Positions 27,805 to 37,125 of a stretch of DNA of 64,000 nt are shown here, one piece after another. The stretch covers positions 2,865,501 through 2,929,500 of the forward strand of contig JADJPA010000001.1 in NCBI GenBank assembly GCA_016713505.1, read 5' to 3'. The notes under the pieces are model-generated. The model was not told where the DNA came from. It worked only from the letters and a program-made list of their open reading frames with translations, and made no database searches. The number at the start of each line of letters is the position of its first letter. Position 1 is the first letter of the stretch. A program made the position numbers and the translations under genes. The DNA is from Candidatus Competibacteraceae bacterium. Lineage in GTDB: Bacteria; Pseudomonadota; Gammaproteobacteria; Competibacterales; Competibacteraceae.

Positions 27805-28420
27805 ACATGAGATAAGCCCCCAGCTATGCCGGGGGACTCCCAGAGGTTTGACCTATACGGCGGTCATGGTGAACCTGAAATCTCGACCAAGAGATGAGAG
27901 TTCACGATGAAAGAGTATGAAAGTCTGAGTCATACCCGGTGGGATTGTAAGTATCGCGTCATGTTTATCCCTAAGCGGCGCAAGCGGAAGATTTTCGAGG
28001 GACTGCGCCGACACCTAGGGGTGATTTTTCACGAGCGAGCGGCACACGAGGAGGCCACGGATCGGGAGAGGCATCTGATGCCGGATCATGTGCACATGTG
28101 CCTGAGTGTGCCGCCGAAATACGCGGTCTCGAACGTGGTGGGCTACCTCAAGGGCAAGAGCGCGATCCTGATCGCGCCAGTTTGGAGGTTGGGAGCGACT
28201 TCACCGGCGAAGTGCTCTAGGCGCGGGGGTATTTTGTCTCGACGGTCGGTCTGGATGAGGCGGTGGTGAGAGCCTACATCTGCCAACAGGAGCAGGCGGA
28301 TGAACGTTACGACCAGATGCGGTTGAGAGGCCTCTGGCCGCCTTGGGCGGCTCACGGGGTAACAGCGCCTTTTAAGCGCTCACCCTATAAGCCCCCGGCT
28401 TTGCCAGGGGTCATTTAGCT
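27805..28420 (+). mobile_element. IS200/IS605-type element, degraded
   Basis: A single-gene element of about 600 bases. Near-identical hairpins mark both ends: GCCCCCAGCTATGCCGGGGG at 27816-27835 and GCCCCCGGCTTTGCCAGGGG at 28391-28410. Subterminal hairpins without terminal inverted repeats are typical of IS200/IS605 elements moved by Y1 transposases. The transposase between them is broken, so the copy cannot move by itself. Exact cleavage points cannot be fixed from the sequence alone. The right hairpin lies about 45 bases from a remnant CRISPR repeat. Confidence 0.75.
27907..28418 (+). pseudogene. IS200-type Y1 transposase (TnpA), frameshifted
   Basis: The first 95 residues read as a Y1 transposase: HTRWDCKYRVMFIPKRRKRK, then HLMPDHVHMCLSVPPKYAVS with the HUH metal motif HVH, then VVGYLKGKSA. 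After about 28180 the conserved sequence jumps frame twice (FGGWER, then DFTGEV) and meets a TAG at 28218-28220 where a tryptophan is normally found. The remaining conserved sequence ARGYFVSTVGLDEAVVRAYI, including the catalytic-tyrosine helix, continues in the new frame to the stop at 28418. HUH and Tyr are therefore on separate frames and the enzyme is inactive. Confidence 0.85.
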
Positions 28421-28453
28421 TGATTAGAAGCTACCGGTAATTACGTGATTAGC

Positions 28454-28471
28454 TATAAGGCGGGTGCATCG
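28454..28471 (-). repeat. Remnant half CRISPR repeat beyond the array end
   Basis: CTATAAGGCGGGTGCATC matches the 3' half (plus-strand sense) of the distal array repeats at most positions, including the unbroken AAGGCGGGTG. It is separated from the first full repeat by 31 bases, close to spacer length. It looks like a truncated 54th repeat; the other half is missing on the side of the IS element. Confidence 0.55.
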
Positions 28472-28502
28472 GGGGGCTCTTCAACACCTCGGTCAAGCTG
28501 CG

Positions 28503-31500
28503 GTTTCAATCCGCACCCGTCAATTAAAGCGGGTGAATCGTACCCCCAAACACAGCCCGACCCACCGGTTCAAGTTTCAATCCGCACCCGCCAATTAAGG
28601 CGGGTGAATCCCGGAAACGGCACGGCTGAGTTACCTGGAAGAAGACTGTTTCAATCCGCACCCGCCAATTAAGGCGGGCGAATCGATTAACCCCCGTCGC
28701 ACAGACAACAACACTTTTTGTTTCAATCCGCGCCCACCAATTAAGGCGGGCGAATCCCAGCCGGTGGCGGTTTCCGTGCAGTTCACACAGGTTTCAATCC
28801 GCGCCCACCAATTAAGGCGGGCGAATCATTTGCCAGAGGCGCCCAGCATCCGCGCTGCCCTTGTTTCAATCCGCGCCCACCAATTAAGGCGGGCGAATCG
28901 GCTACCGGCTGCAGGAGCAGATTTCGGCATGATCGTTTCAATCCGCGCCCACCAATTAAGGCGGGCGAATCATGCGCTCGTGGGCGGCGTGGGCGGCTTG
29001 CTCCTGGTTTCAATCCGCGCCCACCAATTAAGGCGGGCGAATCCAACGTGTTGTAGCGCAGGGTCGCGCCGCTGATGTGTTTCAATCCGCGCCCACCAAT
29101 TAAGGCGGGCGAATCGTCATCCGCCCTGAGTGTGTCGTCGGCGTACAAGGTTTCAATCCGCGCCCACCAATTAAGGCGGGCGAATCCTGCTGTGAGCGCT
29201 CTTTTGGAAGATGTCCGCTTTGTTTCAATCCGCGCCCACCAATTAAGGCGGGCGAATCGCGTCGGTCACGCCGTCGATGCCGAAGGCCACGGAGTTTCAA
29301 TCCGCGCCCACCAATTAAGGCGGGCGAATCTTGCGGGTCGCGGGATCACGCTCCGGCGTTCTTGTTTCAATCCGCGCCCACCAATTAAGGCGGGCGAATC
29401 CTCGACCGCCTACTCAGAACACGCCAAACAAGTTGTTTCAATCCGCGCCCACCAATTAAGGCGGGCGAATCAGATCGGCGCGTAGGTCGGGTTGGCCAGC
29501 TTGATGTTTCAATCCGCGCCCACCAATTAAGGCGGGCGAATCGGCGCAAGCGCTGTCCGATCCTCTTCGCGCGAGGGTTTCAATCCGCGCCCACCAATTA
29601 AGGCGGGCGAATCGCAATTAGGGCTGCTTATCCATTCGGGCCATATCGTTTCAATCCGCGCCCACCAATTAAGGCGGGCGAATCGTTCGGTGCGATGTTG
29701 ATGCTGCGCTCGACCCAAGTTTCAATCCGCGCCCACCAATTAAGGCGGGCGAATCAGAGTACGCCAAGCGCCTGATCGCCGGACAGGAGTTTCAATCCGC
29801 GCCCACCAATTAAGGCGGGCGAATCTCGAATCTCGGCTTTATCTATCTCCCAGGTTTCTGGTTTCAATCCGCGCCCACCAATTAAGGCGGGCGAATCCTT
29901 TCTGGTGCCGCGCTGCCCGTGTTCAGAGTGCCGTTTCAATCCGCGCCCACCAATTAAGGCGGGCGAATCGGCATCCGGCCGGGAACCAACATCGACTACA
30001 TCAAGTTTCAATCCGCGCCCACCAATTAAGGCGGGCGAATCGGTACGCAGGCTGCTATTCGCGCCGGATACAGCGAGTTTCAATCCGCGCCCACCAATTA
30101 AGGCGGGCGAATCGTCGAAATTTACGAAATCTTGTCGTAGATATAAAGTTTCAATCCGCGCCCACCAATTAAGGCGGGCGAATCATGAACTACCATGCCC
30201 TGAAGGACATGGCTTTCTGGTTTCAATCCGCGCCCACCAATTAAGGCGGGCGAATCTCGATGTATACTTCCATACAAAGTGCATATTATTGTTTCAATCC
30301 GCGCCCACCAATTAAGGCGGGCGAATCCTCAGAGATATAGGAGAGTATTCACCTGAGTATTGTTTCAATCCGCGCCCACCAATTAAGGCGGGCGAATCTT
30401 TCTTATCACTCTTTACAAGCTTAATGGAATCTACGTTTCAATCCGCGCCCACCAATTAAGGCGGGCGAATCTAGCCAGCCTCTAGGTAATGTAGAGCAAA
30501 AACTAGTTTCAATCCGCGCCCACCAATTAAGGCGGGCGAATCGTCTGCGAGAACTCCTGAAACAGCAACCTGAGTATTGTTTCAATCCGCGCCCACCAAT
30601 TAAGGCGGGCGAATCGTTGCAAGACATGAAAGAGGCGCTTGACGAGAATGTTTCAATCCGCGCCCACCAATTAAGGCGGGCGAATCCTGTTTTCATGTGA
30701 GTCACTAGGCATGAACATTGTTTCAATCCGCGCCCACCAATTAAGGCGGGCGAATCGGATTCCACTCTTGACAGTTCTTCAAGTGCCTCGTGTTTCAATC
30801 CGCGCCCACCAATTAAGGCGGGCGAATCATTTGCCAGAGGCGCCCAGCATCCGCGCTGCCCTTGTTTCAATCCGCGCCCACCAATTAAGGCGGGCGAATC
30901 CATTGTGAACATTACACCACCAATGATTTAGGAAGTTTCAATCCGCGCCCACCAATTAAGGCGGGCGAATCAAGGAAATCTGCTTCAAGTACACGAAGGC
31001 GTAGAGGTTTCAATCCGCGCCCACCAATTAAGGCGGGCGAATCCCCTAATCATCTGAGTGATTGCAGGCACTTCGCGGTTTCAATCCGCGCCCACCAATT
31101 AAGGCGGGCGAATCACTGAGACTATAGCGGTGGATGAAAGTCATGAATGTTTCAATCCGCGCCCACCAATTAAGGCGGGCGAATCGTGTATTCTTGTGAT
31201 TGCGTGATCTTAGCCCACAAGTTTCAATCCGCGCCCACCAATTAAGGCGGGCGAATCAGAGCCATCGGTTCATGATCTCTTAGCTTTTCGTATGTTTCAA
31301 TCCGCGCCCACCAATTAAGGCGGGCGAATCGTACAATTTCATAGTAATCTTGTAGTATTTTTGATGTTTCAATCCGCGCCCACCAATTAAGGCGGGCGAA
31401 TCCCTGCTGTTTCAGTGTTAGTGGCTGTTTTGTAAAAGTTTCAATCCGCGCCCACCAATTAAGGCGGGCGAATCGAGTTGCTTCGATGACTCCTGCAATG

Positions 31501-32259
31501 TCTAATTTGTTTCAATCCGCGCCCACCAATTAAGGCGGGCGAATCGATAGGTCTCGATGCTAGTTGAGAAGGGCTATTAGTTTCAATCCGCGCCCACCAA
31601 TTAAGGCGGGCGAATCGTTTTAAGAACAGGAGTCTTGTCTTTCACACATTGTTTCAATCCGCGCCCACCAATTAAGGCGGGCGAATCCGGAAGACACCGG
31701 CGCGGCCAAACCAAAGCCGAAGTTTCAATCCGCGCCCACCAATTAAGGCGGGCGAATCGAGCATGAAAACGCAAGCTGTCATCGAGTTTTACGGTTTCAA
31801 TCCGCGCCCACCAATTAAGGCGGGCGAATCATTTGCGGGCGCTGGAGCGGGAGCTGTCGGAGCTGTTTCAATCCGCGCCCACCAATTAAGGCGGGCGAAT
31901 CAGGTGACTTTAAGTCATTCAGGTATCGTTAGCTGTTTCAATCCGCGCCCACCAATTAAGGCGGGCGAATCGACGCCAACGGCCAAATCGTACAAACGTA
32001 CACGGTTTCAATCCGCGCCCACCAATTAAGGCGGGCGAATCTAGCATCGCTCGGCTCCAGTCGCTAATCGCGCAAGCCGTTTCAATCCGCGCCCACCAAT
32101 TAAGGCGGGCGAATCGGTCGATACCCGCGTGCTCGATAACTACGCTAACGGTTTCAATCCGCGCCCACCAATTAAGGCGGGCGAATCCCCAACGCACCGG
32201 CTGTTCTGTAACCGCGCTGATCGTTTCAATCCGCGCCCACCAATTAAGGCGGGCGAATC
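28503..32259 (-). CRISPR. Type I-C CRISPR array, 53 repeats and 52 spacers
   Basis: The 37-base direct repeats begin (minus strand) GATTCGCCCGCCTTAATT and end GGTGGGCGCGGATTGAAAC. Spacers are 33-36 bases. The ATTGAAAC end and the AT-rich leader beside cas2 show that the array is transcribed leftward, with the newest spacers near 32259. Each repeat can form an 8-bp stem (CGCCCGCC/GGTGGGCG) with a TTAATT loop, leaving an 11-base CGGATTGAAAC 5' handle as expected for Cas5c processing. The three repeats at the leader-distal end (28503, 28574, 28648) are diverged by 5, 3 and 2 bases. Spacer 28828-28862 is repeated exactly at 30829-30863. A block of spacers between about 30114 and 31650 is AT-rich. 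Open frames through the array are artefacts of the repeat. Confidence 0.99.
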
Positions 32260-32447
32260 AGTATTATTTCAAGCTATTGATTATATTTAGATATATTGGC
32301 TGTTCTTTGGAACCCTCTTGCCTAGTTAAAGTTTTTAACCTGATCCGCATGGAAAAAATTAAAAAATTTAATAATTTCAATTTATTAAGCTGTGCGCGAA
32401 ACTCTAGTATTTTTGACCTTTACTTGGGGTTCGCGCGCTCAAATTTT
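32260..32447 (-). promoter_or_regulatory. CRISPR leader
   Basis: A 188-base strongly AT-rich region between the cas2 stop and the first repeat. It contains runs such as TTAAATTTTTTAATTTTTTCC on the minus strand and no credible gene. Position and composition identify it as the leader, carrying the array promoter and the sequence that directs new spacer insertion at the adjacent repeat. No exact promoter is assigned. Confidence 0.85.
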
Positions 32448-32741
32448 TTAAGCAACTAAAGAGTCATTTTCAAAGTCCACGGCATGAAATATACCAAACT
32501 CTTTAATATGTTGAGCCAAGGGTTCCGTAAGGCGATAAAACCTCAAGTTATCCTCATTTAAGTCAATCTCATCTAATAACTTTCGCTCTAAAGATTCGTA
32601 TTGAGCTTGGCTAACACGACACTCAAAAACTGACTTTTGTACGCGTTGCCCATGATTAAGACAAACCCGTGAGACACGACGTAACCTTCTTCGTCCTTCT
32701 GGGGTTTCTGTTCGAACGTCATAACTAACCAAAATCATCAT
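32448..32741 (-). CDS. cas2: CRISPR-associated protein Cas2
   Basis: A 97-residue ferredoxin-fold protein beginning MMILVSYDVRTETPEGRRRL, with the conserved Asp of the YDV motif at the end of strand beta1. It forms the Cas1-Cas2 complex that integrates new spacers at the leader end. The sequence CLNHGQRVQKSVFECRVSQA is typical of type I-C Cas2. It follows cas1 by 46 bases and is the last cas gene before the leader. Confidence 0.97.
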   Translation of the reverse strand: MMILVSYDVRTETPEGRRRLRRVSRVCLNHGQRVQKSVFECRVSQAQYESLERKLLDEIDLNEDNLRFYRLTEPLAQHIKEFGIFHAVDFENDSLVA

Positions 32742-32787
32742 ATTGGAAACCTTTTAATCGACGTTGACTTTTATAATCGACAGGTTT

Positions 32788-33813
32788 TTAACGAATTAAA
32801 AATGGTAAATAATCACTCAGATCTCCTCGCAACACACGAGCTAGAAATCGCGCTTGGATATGCGGAAACAAACCAAATGGGGCAGGTTGCTGTAATAACG
32901 GATGACTTAATTCTTCCTGCTTTCGTTGCTGGTAGGAAGCCACTACCGTTTTTCGCCCACTCTCGGCCAAATATACCGCGCCACCTGGCCGCTGCTCGAA
33001 ATCCTTCTCGGTTAACTGGCCACGATTGATTAGAGTGAGAGCCAGTCGATCAGCCAGCGGTCGAAATTCTTCCATTAAATCCAACGCCAAAGCCGGTCGG
33101 CCCGGACGCACCGCGTGAAGGAAGCCCAACTGGGTATCCAATCCCACACCTTCCACTGCTGCTCGGCAATCGTGAACCAGCAAGGTATAGAGAAATGAGA
33201 TCAAGGCATTGAAACAATCCAATGGTGGACGACGGCTCCGCCGCTCAAATGAAAAAACTTCACGACAATCAGGACGAATTAGATGGCGGATCGCGGCGAA
33301 ATAAACGCGAGCGCCATCGCCTTCAACGCCTCGTACCCCGTCAAGAAATTCTTCATAAGGTAGCCGCCGGATATGGCCGGCCAATAATCGGCCACTGTGC
33401 CTCAATGCTTCTTGATCTGCGTCATTGCCGCTGTCGCGCGCGCCGCGCAAGATGATTTGCCGGGCATTGCGGAGCTTGCCCGCCACGAACCCTTTAGCCA
33501 GTTCCAATGCTTGAGCGGCGGCGGCACGATGTTGCGCTTGTCGCAACAGGATATTTCCAGTCAATGGTCCTTCCAGTCGCGCCTTGAATTGGCCGCGCCG
33601 ATCCAGCAACACCACCCCTCGGCCATCGTCGGCGCAACGATGCAATGCCGCTGGGCTAACCATGATGTCACCAAAAATCACCACGCTGCCCAAATGATGC
33701 AACGGGACTTGCAAGCGTTTTTGGCGCTCGATTTCGACCACCAGCGTTTCTCCTTCCAGGTGGAGATAGGCCCCTTGGGTCATCACATACAATGTGTTCA
33801 AGAGGTGGTGCAC
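32788..33813 (-). CDS. cas1: CRISPR-associated endonuclease Cas1, type I-C
   Basis: A 341-residue integrase of the spacer-acquisition complex. It begins HHLLNTLYVMTQGAYLHLEG from a GTG at 33813, the normal Cas1c N terminus. The metal-binding residues lie in GVRGVEGDGARVYF (Glu), LGFLHAVRPGRPALALDL (His) and DLMEEFRPLADR (acidic pair). The start overlaps the end of cas4 by 16 bases, so the adaptation genes cas4-cas1-cas2 are translationally linked. Confidence 0.97.
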   Translation of the reverse strand: MHHLLNTLYVMTQGAYLHLEGETLVVEIERQKRLQVPLHHLGSVVIFGDIMVSPAALHRCADDGRGVVLLDRRGQFKARLEGPLTGNILLRQAQHRAAAAQALELAKGFVAGKLRNARQIILRGARDSGNDADQEALRHSGRLLAGHIRRLPYEEFLDGVRGVEGDGARVYFAAIRHLIRPDCREVFSFERRSRRPPLDCFNALISFLYTLLVHDCRAAVEGVGLDTQLGFLHAVRPGRPALALDLMEEFRPLADRLALTLINRGQLTEKDFEQRPGGAVYLAESGRKTVVASYQQRKQEELSHPLLQQPAPFGLFPHIQARFLARVLRGDLSDYLPFLIR

Positions 33814-34460
33814 GGCTCCTCCTGGTCCTCGTCCGGGTCATAAAGGGTTTTACGCAACGAACGTAAGCGAGCGGTTCCCGCGATCAGCGACGGTTGGCAG
33901 ACATCGAACAGCGAGCATTCCTTACAACGAGAATCGTTGACCGGCGGCGGTAGCCGTTCGCTGGACAGCAGAGTGCGAATCTTCGGGGCGAGTTCCTCGA
34001 CCAGGGTGCGCAAGGCGGGTGTGATGACCACTTCGCGCCGCCGTCGGGAACTGTGGTGAAAAATCGCACCGCGCGGGATGGGACGACCTAACATTTCTTC
34101 CAAACACAGCGCCTGCGCCGCCAATTGCAAATCGTCGTGCTGGCGGGCACGACGCGGGCCATGCTTGTATTCGACTGGGAAGGGCGTCCCATCCGCCAGA
34201 AATTCCACCACATCGGCTCGCCCCACCAATCCCAGGCGGCGTGAATACAGCGGCAAGGCACGCTCGACGCGCAGCCCACCTTCGGCGCGGCTTTCGGGCG
34301 TATCCACTTGCTGGTGCGCCGCTCGTCCGCGCAAGGTGTACACGTTTTCGTCCCACGCTTGTTCGGCGTGGATCAGCGCGCACTGACGCGGGCAGTAGCT
34401 GTAGTGTTGGAGCGCCGAAATCATGATTGCGTCTTCCGAGCCATCGTCCGGCGCGGTCAT
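33798..34460 (-). CDS. cas4: CRISPR-associated exonuclease Cas4
   Basis: A 220-residue RecB-family nuclease with an iron-sulfur cluster. The cluster cysteines appear as YSYCPRQCALIHAEQ near residue 22 and RCKECSLFDVCQP near residue 185. The nuclease core includes GRADVVEF and PVEYKHGPRR (Asp and Glu-x-Lys). In type I-C systems Cas4 selects and trims PAM-bearing prespacers with Cas1-Cas2. It lies 6 bases after cas7 and overlaps cas1. Confidence 0.96.
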   Translation of the reverse strand: MTAPDDGSEDAIMISALQHYSYCPRQCALIHAEQAWDENVYTLRGRAAHQQVDTPESRAEGGLRVERALPLYSRRLGLVGRADVVEFLADGTPFPVEYKHGPRRARQHDDLQLAAQALCLEEMLGRPIPRGAIFHHSSRRRREVVITPALRTLVEELAPKIRTLLSSERLPPPVNDSRCKECSLFDVCQPSLIAGTARLRSLRKTLYDPDEDQEEPCTTS

Positions 34461-34466
34461 GTGGTT

Positions 34467-35354
34467 TTACCCGACCAAGCGCAACAAACGGACGCCATCC
34501 GGCAAGCCTGCCTCATCCACCGAAACGCTGTAATCTCCGAAAGCGCGCGGCGTGCTGGCAGGGTCGTTCAATGCGGCTGAAACTCGCTCGAACAGGCGAT
34601 GCGAAGGAGCGTTGCCGAGCGCTGAGTCATGCTGGAACACGTACAGGCCGCGCGTGGTCATCTGACCGCGCGCGGCGGAATGATCGTGCTCGAACATGTT
34701 GCCCAAGGCTTCCCATAGCAGCGTCAGGTCAGCGTCGGAAAAGCCGGTTTGCGCCGCCAGATGGGCGGAAATAAAGCCGTGCGCCCGATATAGGCCATAC
34801 GGCACGGTGAATTTGCGGCCCATCGTGCGATTGTCGCCACTTTGCTTTTCGGCTTCGGCTTCCGTGGCGACCGCCATCCGAGTGATCGAATGTTCGGCGG
34901 GCGTGATCGGATTCATGCTGCGGGCGAAGGTCATTTGCACCGGGCCGCGCACTTGGCCGCAATTGACACCGGTGGACATCACCGCCCCAAACGCGCGCAC
35001 GTCATAAAAGTTCTGGCACATCCACTGCCGGGCTTTTTCAACCTCGCCGCCACCGCCCTTGCGTTTGCCGCTTTCACCGGACAAGGTCAAGCCAAGAGCC
35101 ACATAGGCGCGTTCGTGCTGGCGGTTCAAAACAGCTTTTTCCTTGATGTAGATTTCGAAGGGCGGCTGCTCGTGCTGTTTGAGTCCAACATAGTTACGCA
35201 CCTTGCGTTTCAGGCAAACATCCGTAACCAGTCCGTGGCCTGTTTGGGGGTCCATGCGCGGTAGATTGCCGGCGTCGGGATCGCCGTTGGGGTTACCGTC
35301 GATCACATCGAACAGCACGATGAAGTCGTAACGAGTTTTAATGGCATCAGTCAT
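34467..35354 (-). CDS. cas7: Cascade backbone protein Cas7, type I-C (Csd2)
   Basis: A 295-residue RAMP-fold protein that polymerises along the crRNA spacer in the I-C Cascade complex. The N-terminal YDFIVLFDVIDGNPNGDPD and the central GPVQMTFARSMNPITPAEHS are classic Csd2 motifs. It overlaps the cas8c stop by 8 bases, which suggests coupled translation to match Cascade stoichiometry. Confidence 0.97.
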   Translation of the reverse strand: MTDAIKTRYDFIVLFDVIDGNPNGDPDAGNLPRMDPQTGHGLVTDVCLKRKVRNYVGLKQHEQPPFEIYIKEKAVLNRQHERAYVALGLTLSGESGKRKGGGGEVEKARQWMCQNFYDVRAFGAVMSTGVNCGQVRGPVQMTFARSMNPITPAEHSITRMAVATEAEAEKQSGDNRTMGRKFTVPYGLYRAHGFISAHLAAQTGFSDADLTLLWEALGNMFEHDHSAARGQMTTRGLYVFQHDSALGNAPSHRLFERVSAALNDPASTPRAFGDYSVSVDEAGLPDGVRLLRLVG

Positions 35355-37125
35355 GATTGGACTCTCCCTGATCGGTCGATGGATTAGCTAAAGCTTTTTT
35401 GGTGAATAAATCCTGGCGTTGATGGTAATAACCAATGGCGAATCGTCCTTGATCGTCCAGATTGAGGTGGGGGGGAAATTGAGTGACGGCCTCTAAAATC
35501 TGTCCGATGGTGATTTCCAGCCAAATTTTTTGTCCTGAGGGAATTTTGTTGAGATGGTGCGGAGTAAGTTTGTTGATGAGGTAAGGGAAAACCGTCACTG
35601 GGGCGGCCGAGGCCGCACCGTAGAAACGGTCGCGAATGGTGGCGTTCAGGCCGGGATTTGCCGCTTCCTGAGCGCGTTCGAGAATGGCGAACAATCGGCC
35701 CAAGCGATAGCCGATATTGGGATTTTTTGGATCGAGCGACACGTCAACCTCCTGTTGGCTGGGATGGTGAAAGCGGGCATGGCGAAGCAGCACGGCCTTG
35801 ATTAAAGCCGCGCGAATGTAAGTGACTGCGCCTTGTTCAGCGCGGATGCGCTGCAAGACCGCGATCAATAAGGTTTGCGGGTAAGGAGTTCCATCTAGGA
35901 TCGCTCGCAACACTTCACCGGCCAGCAGCGGCGGAACGTTCTCGCTTTTGCCTTGCGCGGCGATGGCGACCAGCAAACGCCACACCGGTAAAAACTCAGG
36001 ATCGCGCGGTGGGCGAACGATGGCGAGATCATCAAAATGTCGGCGGATGTTCCCTGCTAATTCGCGCACCGTGCTCACGCTCCACAGCCGCACGGCCAGC
36101 CGGGCGTTATTCGGCGCGAGGCCGAGCACGAAAAAGCGGGTATCGTCCTGATTCAATGGCCGCGCGCCCGAGTGCGTCGGAGCCTGATACAGTGCCTTGA
36201 TCGCTTCCACGCCACGCGCCGGGTCGTCAGGATCGGGTTGCAGCCAAGCGGCGAATAATTCCTCGGCCGGGTCGGGCTTCTCAGCCCAGAATACGAACGT
36301 ATCCTCACCGACCGATAATCGTTGGCGCGAGTCGGCGCGCAGTAGGGTATTCAGCGACGTGGTGTAGGCGAAAGCCGCATATTCGCCGACCGGCGCGTTT
36401 TGACCCTGTTCCTTGCCGTGAGAGCAAGCGGCGGAAAAGTTGAAGGAAAAAAGATTAGCTCCGCTACTCTGCGCGCCTCGGACGCCTTTGATTGCTGGAT
36501 GCAGTCGGGCAATCGCATCTAGTTTGCCGCTGACCAGACAGCGCTTGCGGGCAGAGGCCGTACTTTGCTGGGCGGCCATGATGGCCTGCCGGACTGCTTC
36601 CCGCTGACAGATCAGCTCCAAATCACCTTCCAGGCGTAAACTGATCGATTCGGTGGTTTTGTTGAGTTCCGCCCAAAGCGGGTGTCCAAATACAGAACTG
36701 AAGTCGCCCCGCTCTAAAAAGGTCAGCGTTGCGCGGATGCCTTCATCGGTGACAGGTGCTGGAAAAACCTCGTGGATGCGTTGTAGGAATGCAGCATGGG
36801 TTTCCCGCGCGCGCGCTTGTTCTTTTTTTAAGGCGGCGGCGTCCAGCTTGGCGGCACGGGCCGCGCTGACCGCGCCCAGCACGTAGCTCATGCCGTCCCA
36901 GAGCAGGTTGGCGGCAATCCCGACAGTGCGTTTGACACCCTGTGGCACGACGAACAGCCGTCCCTTATCCCGCTTGTTATCACCGCTGCGGGTGTCTTCA
37001 AGATCGACAAAGCCGCCATTCCGATCCAGCACGATGATGAAAGGAATCGCTTTACGCTCGAAACCGGGTTGCGGCAGTTCGTTCTGCTGTCGCTGGTAGT
37101 AATCGCAGAGCGCTTGCAGGATCAT
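35347..37125 (-). CDS. cas8c: Cascade large subunit Cas8c (Csd1)
   Basis: A 592-residue large subunit of the type I-C effector complex, responsible for PAM recognition and Cas3 recruitment. It begins MILQALCDYYQRQQNELPQP and contains LFVVPQGVKRTVGIAANLLW and GAQSSGANLFSFNFSAACSH, both typical of Csd1. In type I-C the cas8c gene often also yields a small C-terminal Cas11c product from an internal start; a candidate internal start could not be fixed by eye here. It overlaps cas5c by 4 bases (ATGA). Confidence 0.97.
   Translation of the reverse strand: MILQALCDYYQRQQNELPQPGFERKAIPFIIVLDRNGGFVDLEDTRSGDNKRDKGRLFVVPQGVKRTVGIAANLLWDGMSYVLGAVSAARAAKLDAAALKKEQARARETHAAFLQRIHEVFPAPVTDEGIRATLTFLERGDFSSVFGHPLWAELNKTTESISLRLEGDLELICQREAVRQAIMAAQQSTASARKRCLVSGKLDAIARLHPAIKGVRGAQSSGANLFSFNFSAACSHGKEQGQNAPVGEYAAFAYTTSLNTLLRADSRQRLSVGEDTFVFWAEKPDPAEELFAAWLQPDPDDPARGVEAIKALYQAPTHSGARPLNQDDTRFFVLGLAPNNARLAVRLWSVSTVRELAGNIRRHFDDLAIVRPPRDPEFLPVWRLLVAIAAQGKSENVPPLLAGEVLRAILDGTPYPQTLLIAVLQRIRAEQGAVTYIRAALIKAVLLRHARFHHPSQQEVDVSLDPKNPNIGYRLGRLFAILERAQEAANPGLNATIRDRFYGAASAAPVTVFPYLINKLTPHHLNKIPSGQKIWLEITIGQILEAVTQFPPHLNLDDQGRFAIGYYHQRQDLFTKKALANPSTDQGESNHD

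Noticed and set aside
28764..32197. Several open reading frames on both strands through 28.8-32.2 kb encoding repeated DSPALIGGRGLK or SIRAHQLRRAN units
   Set aside because: They are translations of CRISPR repeats; the repeat unit happens to lack stops in some frames and the spacers vary. Not proteins.
28503..32259. Self-targeting spacers against genes in this window
   Set aside because: No match longer than a few bases was found by eye; a full genome search was not possible.
32277..32459. Small open frame in the CRISPR leader
   Set aside because: AT-rich leader sequence with no ribosome site or family resemblance; composition explains the frame.
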